A stretch of 64,000 nucleotides of DNA from NCBI RefSeq assembly GCF_017573545.1, contig NZ_JAGEOK010000014.1, forward strand, positions 186,001-250,000, in the 5' to 3' direction. Positions 59,382 through 64,000 of this stretch are shown one piece after another. The notes under the pieces were generated by a model. That model had not been told where the DNA came from. It saw only the letters and a program-made list of their open reading frames with translations, and made no database searches. Positions within the stretch are counted from its first letter, which is position 1, and the number at the start of each line of letters is the position of its first letter. This DNA comes from Actinomadura nitritigenes (GTDB lineage: Bacteria; Actinomycetota; Actinomycetes; Streptosporangiales; Streptosporangiaceae). Made by a program: the position numbers and the translations under genes.

Positions 59382-60070
59382 AGCCGCCCGTACTCGAACT
59401 GTCCGGTGTGTCGAAGACCTACGGAGACGTGGCCGCCCTCGCCGATGCGGGCCTGGTGGTCCGGCGCGGCGAGATGCTGGCGATCGTCGGCCCGTCCGGC
59501 GCCGGCAAGTCCACCCTGCTCAACATCATCGGCACCCTGGACCGCCCCACCTCCGGCACGGTCCGCATCGTCGGGCACTCCGTCGCCGACCTGTCCGACC
59601 GCCGGCTGTCCGCGCTGCGCGCGGCCACCGTCGGGTTCGTCTTCCAGTCCTTCCACCTGGCGGCCGGTGTCCCGGCTCTGGACGCGGTGGCGGACGGGCT
59701 GCTCTACGGCGGCCGGCCGCTGCGCGAGCGCCGTCGACTGGCACGGCACACGCTGCGCCGGGTGGGGCTGGGGCACCGGCTGTACCACGAGCCGCACCAA
59801 CTCTCCGGCGGCGAGAAACAGCGCGTCGCCATCGCCCGCGCGGTGATCGGTGATCCGCCGCTGCTGCTCGCCGACGAGCCCACCGGCGCGCTGGACTCCC
59901 GCTCCGGCGCGGTGGTGATGGAGCTGCTGCACGAACTGCACCGAGCCGGGACGACGGTGGTCGTGATCACGCACGACCGGGACATCGCCGCGTCGCTGCC
60001 GCGCGAGGTCCGGATCAAGGACGGCCGGATCGAGCACGACTCGACCGTGCCGGAACGGGCCGACGCATGA
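59378..60070 (+). CDS. ABC transporter ATPase (MacB/LolD-like)
   Basis: 230 residues. Walker A GPSGAGKST (38-46), Q-loop FVFQSFHL, signature LSGGEKQR, Walker B LLLADEPTGALD and H-loop ITHD. This is the MacB/FtsE/LolD class that powers export of peptides or lipoproteins. GTG start overlaps the adaptor stop; the end overlaps the permease ATG. Part of a four-gene exporter operon. Confidence 0.95.
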   Translation: MKPPVLELSGVSKTYGDVAALADAGLVVRRGEMLAIVGPSGAGKSTLLNIIGTLDRPTSGTVRIVGHSVADLSDRRLSALRAATVGFVFQSFHLAAGVPALDAVADGLLYGGRPLRERRRLARHTLRRVGLGHRLYHEPHQLSGGEKQRVAIARAVIGDPPLLLADEPTGALDSRSGAVVMELLHELHRAGTTVVVITHDRDIAASLPREVRIKDGRIEHDSTVPERADA

Positions 60071-61278
60071 CGGCGCTGACCCCGCCCCCGCCGAAACCCG
60101 CCCGGCTCAACCCGGCGGACGTCATCCGTGTCGGCGGCTCCGGCCTGCGCTCGCGCCCGATGCGCGCGTTTCTGTCCGCCCTCGGCATCGCCCTCGGGGT
60201 CGCCGCGCTGCTCGGCGTGGTCGGCATCTCCGCCTCCAGCCAGGAGGAACTGAACCGCAGGCTGGCCTCGCTGGGCACCAACCTGCTCACCGTGACCCCC
60301 GGGAAGACCTTCGCCGGCGGCACGGCCCATCTGCCCGACCAGGCGGTGGAGATGGTGGCGGGCATCGACGCCGTCGAATCGGTCTCGGCGATCGGCGAGA
60401 CCGACGCGAACGTGTACCGCAACGACCTTGTTCCCAAGGCGGAGACCGGCGGCATCTCGGTGTACGCCGCTCGCACCGACCTGCCGGAGACCCTCGGCAT
60501 CGACGTCGTCGACGGCCGCTGGCTCACCGCCGCCACAGCACGCTACCCGGCGGTCGTGCTCGGCCCGGAGGCCGCCGAGCGTCTCGGTGTGTTCGAGACC
60601 GGGCCCGACGTCCAGGTGTGGCTGGGCGGCCGCTGGTTCACCGTGCTCGGCCTGCTGGCCGCCAACGAACTGGCCCCCGAGCTGGATTCCGCGGCACTGA
60701 TCGGCTGGCCGGCCGCCAAGGAGGAGCTGGGCTTCGACGGGTACGCGACCACGATCTACACCCGAGTCGAGGAGGCATCCGTCACCGACGTCCAGCAACT
60801 GCTCGGCGCCACCGCCAACCCGCAGAACCCCAACGAGGTGGAGGTCTCCCGTCCTTCCGACACCCTGGCGGCGAAGCACGCCGCCGACGACGCACTGGCG
60901 GGGCTGCTGCTGGGCCTGGGCGCAGTGGCGCTCCTGGTCGGCGGCGTCGGGGTCGCCAACACCATGGTGATCTCGGTGCTGGAGCGGCGGGCCGAGATCG
61001 GCCTGCGCCGCTCGCTGGGCGCCACCCGGGGCCAGATCCGCACCCAGTTCCTGTGCGAATCCCTGCTGTTGTCCATCCTCGGCGGTCTCGGCGGGGTCGC
61101 ACTGGCCATCGCGGTGACGGCGGCCTACGCCGGCTATCAGGGCTGGCCGACGGTGGTGCCGCTGTGGGCGATGACCGGAGGGGCCGGAGCCACACTCGTC
61201 ATCGGCTGCCTGGCCGGTTTCTACCCGGCGGTCCGCGCGGCCCGGCTCCCCCCGACCGAAGCGCTGGCAGCCACCTGA
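60067..61278 (+). CDS. ABC transporter permease (MacB/FtsX type)
   Basis: 403 residues. Transmembrane helix near residues 36-57, a large extracytoplasmic MacB_PCD domain (about 60-275) and three more helices at about 283-305, 333-355 and 370-392, the FtsX core. ERRAEIGLRRSLGATRGQIRTQFLCES is the coupling region. With the ATPase, adaptor and lipoprotein it forms a mechanotransmission-type exporter. Its ATG overlaps the ATPase stop. Confidence 0.93.
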   Translation: MTALTPPPPKPARLNPADVIRVGGSGLRSRPMRAFLSALGIALGVAALLGVVGISASSQEELNRRLASLGTNLLTVTPGKTFAGGTAHLPDQAVEMVAGIDAVESVSAIGETDANVYRNDLVPKAETGGISVYAARTDLPETLGIDVVDGRWLTAATARYPAVVLGPEAAERLGVFETGPDVQVWLGGRWFTVLGLLAANELAPELDSAALIGWPAAKEELGFDGYATTIYTRVEEASVTDVQQLLGATANPQNPNEVEVSRPSDTLAAKHAADDALAGLLLGLGAVALLVGGVGVANTMVISVLERRAEIGLRRSLGATRGQIRTQFLCESLLLSILGGLGGVALAIAVTAAYAGYQGWPTVVPLWAMTGGAGATLVIGCLAGFYPAVRAARLPPTEALAAT

Positions 61279-61334
61279 CGGCCGCCGGTACGCCCCCGGA
61301 ACACGCCGCCTCCCCACCCGAGTGCTCGCCCCTC

Positions 61335-61453
61335 CGGTCCCAGCAGTCACAGAAGACTGGCGTTCGCAACAACAAAGACCCCGAAGCTTGCTAGCTTCGG
61401 GGTCGTTTCGTCACTGTGGGGGTGGGACTTTCGTCTGCACCCCTTGAGTGGGC
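61335..61453. repeat. Dispersed repeat copy C, downstream flank of tRNA-Leu
   Basis: About 119 bp matching 50098-50215, including its 3' end TGGGC, which is also the last bases of the tRNA. On the minus strand it is the region immediately downstream of tRNA-Leu. Confidence 0.85.
61377..61404 (-). terminator. Terminator of tRNA-Leu
   Basis: GACCCCGAAGCT (61377-61388) pairs with AGCTTCGGGGTC (61393-61404), a 12-bp stem with a 4-base loop, followed on the minus strand by TTTGTTGTT. Confidence 0.85.
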
Positions 61454-61531
61454 GAGGAGGGATTTGAACCCTCACATCCTTTCGGACACACGGACCTGAA
61501 CCGTGCGCGTCTGCCGTTCCGCCACCCGCCC
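61449..61531 (-). tRNA. leuT: tRNA-Leu (CAG)
   Basis: 83 bases including the discriminator; acceptor GGGCGGG pairs with CTCGCCC. The anticodon stem-loop CACGG-TTCAGGT-CCGTG carries CAG, complementary to 61496-61498 on the plus strand. T-arm GAGGGTTCAAATCCCTC. A class II tRNA with a variable arm (TGTCC GAAA GGATG). CCA is not encoded. It lies next to fhaA, as leuT does in Mycobacterium tuberculosis. Transcribed away from fhaA. Confidence 0.97.
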
Positions 61532-61658
61532 AGGGTGTCGGCCCGTTTCCGGGCGCTTGAAAAGGCTAGCACGGCCTGAGCAGTGGTTAGGTACTCGGAT
61601 ACTTCTCGCGAACCTTCGCACCGATACGATCGTCTACCAGTGGGGAGAGGAGGTGCCC

Positions 61659-62414
61659 GTGGGCGTCATTCAGCGCTTCGAGCGACGGCTCGAGGGCATG
61701 GTCGAAGGGGCCTTCGCCCGTGCCTTCAAGTCGGAGCTGCAGCCGGTCGAGGTGGCCAGTGCTGTGCAGCGCGAGATGGACGATCGGGCCGCGATCGTGG
61801 CACAGGGCCGCACGCTGGTCCCGAACGACTTCGTCGTCGAGATCTCTCAGCAGGACGGGCAGCGGCTGCAGGTGTACGCCGACAGCCTGAGCCAGGAGCT
61901 GGCGAATCTGGCGCGCGAGTACGCGAAGGAGCAGGGGTACTCCTTCGTGGGTCCGGTGCGCGTCCGGTTCGAGAACGCGGGGGACCTCGCCACGGGCATG
62001 TTCCGCATCCGGTCCGGCGTGATCCGGGGGTCGACCGTGGAGGGCGGGGAGATCCGCCAGCCCGTGAGCGACGTGCCGCAGGGCGGGCGGGGCGGCGCCT
62101 TCGCCGGCAACCCGCGGCTCCTGGTGACGACGGCGGTGGAGGGCTCCGACACCACGCAGCGCACTTACGACATCAACACTCCGGTCACCCTGCTCGGCCG
62201 CGGCACCGACTGCGACCTGCGTCTCGTGGATCCGGGCGTGTCCCGGCACCATGCCGAGATCCGCGTAGAAGGTCCCGAAATCGTGCTCGTGGATCTAGGG
62301 TCGACCAACGGCTCGTTCGTGAACGGGCAGCCGATCCGGCGGGTGACGCTGGTGGACGGCTCCCGGGTCACGATGGGCCGCACCACCCTTGTGTTCCGCC
62401 GCGATAGGGAGTAA
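61659..62414 (+). CDS. fhaA: FhaA, FHA domain protein with DUF3662 domain
   Basis: 251 residues. VGVIQRFERRLEGMVEGAFARAFKSELQPVEVASA is the DUF3662 domain of FhaA; after a short linker the FHA domain has LLGRGTDCDLRL, SRHHAEI and LGSTNGSFVNG, which bind phosphothreonine. In mycobacteria FhaA is a substrate and partner of PknB and binds MviN in cell wall synthesis. The linker is much shorter than in mycobacterial FhaA. GTG at 61659 preceded by GGAGAGGAGG. Confidence 0.95.
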   Translation: MGVIQRFERRLEGMVEGAFARAFKSELQPVEVASAVQREMDDRAAIVAQGRTLVPNDFVVEISQQDGQRLQVYADSLSQELANLAREYAKEQGYSFVGPVRVRFENAGDLATGMFRIRSGVIRGSTVEGGEIRQPVSDVPQGGRGGAFAGNPRLLVTTAVEGSDTTQRTYDINTPVTLLGRGTDCDLRLVDPGVSRHHAEIRVEGPEIVLVDLGSTNGSFVNGQPIRRVTLVDGSRVTMGRTTLVFRRDRE

Positions 62415-62425
62415 CCCCGACTCCG

Positions 62426-62932
62426 ATGTCCGATTTCACCCTCACGCTGATCAAGCTGGCGTTCCTCGCGGTGCTCTGGCTCTTCGTCATCGCGGCCGTC
62501 GGTGTGATCAGGGCCGACCTGTTCGGCTCGAAGGCGGCGACGAAGGCGGCCACCCGGGCGGCCCAGCCTCCCCGGCCCCCGAAGGCGGGCCGGCCGCAGA
62601 TGGCGGCGCCCCCGCCGCCGCGCCGCGCCGCCCAGGGCGGCGCCCCCAGCAAGCTCGTGGTCGTCCAGGGCGAACGGGCCGGCACCGTCATCGATCTCAC
62701 GGGGGTGCCCATCACCATCGGTCGCGCCAATGACGCCACGCTCGTGGTGACCGACGACTACGCTTCGAGCCGGCATGCCCGACTTTATGCGCAGGACGGT
62801 CAGTGGATCGTGGAAGATCTCGGCTCGACCAATGGCACATATCTCGGACGCACGAAGGTGACCCGGCCGATGCCGGTGCCCCCCGGCGTACCGGTCCGTA
62901 TCGGCAAGACCGTGATCGAGCTGCGCAAATGA
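62426..62932 (+). CDS. fhaB: FhaB (FipA), membrane-anchored FHA protein
   Basis: 168 residues. N-terminal transmembrane helix (LIKLAFLAVLWLFVIAAVGVI), a Pro/Ala-rich linker, and an FHA domain with TIGRANDATLVVTDDYASSRHARL and DLGSTNGTYLG. In mycobacteria it is phosphorylated by PknA/B and acts in cell division. ATG start 11 bp after the fhaA stop; the end overlaps the pstP ATG (ATGA). Confidence 0.95.
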   Translation: MSDFTLTLIKLAFLAVLWLFVIAAVGVIRADLFGSKAATKAATRAAQPPRPPKAGRPQMAAPPPPRRAAQGGAPSKLVVVQGERAGTVIDLTGVPITIGRANDATLVVTDDYASSRHARLYAQDGQWIVEDLGSTNGTYLGRTKVTRPMPVPPGVPVRIGKTVIELRK

Positions 62933-64000
62933 CACTGGGAATCCGCTACGCCGCGCGCTCCGACGTCGGCATGCTGCGCGAGGGCAACGAGGACTCGGCG
63001 TACGCGGGGGCGCACCTGCTCGCGGTCGCCGACGGGATGGGCGGGCACGTCGGCGGCGAGATCGCCAGTGCCGCCGCGATCGACGCGCTGCGCGGGCTCG
63101 ACAAGGACCTGCCCGCGAACGAGTTGCTCGCCGCGCTCGAGCACACCGTGAAGACGGCCAACGACAACCTGCACCGCATCGTGGAGTCCGACCCGGCGCT
63201 GCAGGGCATGGGCACGACGCTGACGGCGATGCTCTGGGCGGGCAACCAGGTCGCGCTGGTGCACATCGGGGACTCGCGCGCGTACCTGCTGCGGGACGGC
63301 AGCCTCTTCCAGATCACGCACGACCACACGCTGGTCCAGTCGCTGGTGGACGAGGGCCGGATCAGCCCGGACGAGGCGGCGACGCACCCGCAGCGGTCGC
63401 TGCTGCTGCGCGCGCTGGACGGCCGCGGCGAGGTCGACCCCGACCTGTCGCTGCGGGAGGCGAAGGTCGGCGACCGCTACCTGCTGTGCTCGGACGGGCT
63501 GTCCGGCGTGGTGACGGCGGAGACGATCTTCCAGGTGCTGACCGACGTGGACGAGCCGGAGCAGGCCGTCCGGCAGCTCATCGACCTGGCGAACCGGGGC
63601 GGCGGCCCGGACAACATCACCTGCGTGGTCGCGGACGTGGTGGACCTGGAGCGGCATCCGCCGACGGGCGGTCCGGGGCACGCGGTGGGGGCGGCGGCGA
63701 ACGCCGCGCCGCCGGAGCCGCCGGGCGGCGGGACGGGCGCGAACGTCACGGTGGCCGACACCCCGGCGGGGCGGGCGGCGCAGCTGCGGGACACGATGCC
63801 GCAGCCGCCGGTCGCGGTGGACGAGATGCCGCCGCCGGCGCCGATGCCGATGAGCGATCCGATGCCGGGGCCCCCAGGCGCGATGCCGCAGGGCATGCAG
63901 GAGCCGATGGCGGCGCCGCGGCGGCGCGGTGGGAGCGCGCGCCGGTGGACATGGCTGATCGTGGTGGCGGGCGTCGTGGTGGTGGCCGTGGTGGCGGGCG
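62929..64000 (+). CDS. pstP: PstP-type PP2C serine/threonine phosphatase (3' end outside window)
   Basis: 357 residues visible. EGNEDS (Asp22), VADGMGGH (Asp35), GTTLTAML, HIGDSRAYLL, LLCSDGLSGV and GGPDNIT are the metal-binding and catalytic motifs of PP2C. A Pro/Met-rich linker precedes a transmembrane helix (WTWLIVVAGVVVVAVVAG) that runs to the window edge, so an extracytoplasmic C-terminus would follow. In mycobacteria PstP reverses PknA/PknB phosphorylation. ATG overlaps the fhaB stop. Confidence 0.96.
   Translation, partial: MTLGIRYAARSDVGMLREGNEDSAYAGAHLLAVADGMGGHVGGEIASAAAIDALRGLDKDLPANELLAALEHTVKTANDNLHRIVESDPALQGMGTTLTAMLWAGNQVALVHIGDSRAYLLRDGSLFQITHDHTLVQSLVDEGRISPDEAATHPQRSLLLRALDGRGEVDPDLSLREAKVGDRYLLCSDGLSGVVTAETIFQVLTDVDEPEQAVRQLIDLANRGGGPDNITCVVADVVDLERHPPTGGPGHAVGAAANAAPPEPPGGGTGANVTVADTPAGRAAQLRDTMPQPPVAVDEMPPPAPMPMSDPMPGPPGAMPQGMQEPMAAPRRRGGSARRWTWLIVVAGVVVVAVVAG

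Noticed and set aside
50098..61453. Confirmed integrative element
   Set aside because: No integrase, excisionase or conjugation genes were found between the repeats; kept only as a hypothesis.

Overview
This is very GC-rich, tightly packed actinomycete DNA, with many GTG starts and genes on both strands. The right end carries the conserved actinobacterial group tRNA-Leu(CAG), fhaA, fhaB and pstP. In mycobacteria and relatives these lie beside rodA, pbpA, pknA and pknB near the replication origin, so the window probably abuts that region. The protein set suggests a filamentous actinomycete such as Actinomadura or another Thermomonosporaceae/Streptosporangiales member. That assignment is inference, not proof.

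1-17.3 kb is accessory metabolism and efflux with local regulators: an FMN reductase and DHA2 pump; a berberine-bridge-type flavin oxidase and an SDR; a TetR/epoxide hydrolase pair facing a small membrane protein across two palindromic operators; a LysR regulator facing a membrane protein and a multicopper oxidase; a MarR/pump pair; an acyl-CoA ligase; a DinB-like protein; and a glyoxalase-like/esterase/double-AsnC operon. 17.3-30.4 kb has a dienelactone-hydrolase-like enzyme, a secreted papain-like (C39-type) protein with FG-GAP repeats, a histidine phosphatase with an in-frame insert, a VOC protein, TetR regulators with palindromic sites, a NarL-type two-component pair, a carboxylesterase lipoprotein, a tautomerase and SDRs.

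30.4-42.1 kb has two ECF sigma/membrane-regulator modules, another pump, secreted repeat proteins, a second flavin oxidase and a decayed NADH dehydrogenase-like gene. 42.3-49.4 kb holds an NmrA-type protein, a hydrolase, an SDR and an MFS exporter bracketed by tiny open frames with good ribosome binding sites, then an HxlR/pump pair and a second HxlR regulator.

49.4-54.9 kb is a decayed, repeat-rich stretch: remnants of an SMR pump, a class V aminotransferase and an ATP-dependent DNA ligase, dispersed repeats, and a complete IS5-family element (893 bp, 3-bp target duplication, transposase split by an apparent -1 frameshift). 54.9-61.3 kb is an OmpR/sensor-kinase pair next to a lipoprotein/HlyD-like adaptor/ABC exporter operon. 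The terminator region downstream of tRNA-Leu matches a copy at 50.1 kb that includes the last five bases of the tRNA. The 11 kb between them may therefore be an island or a recombination product.
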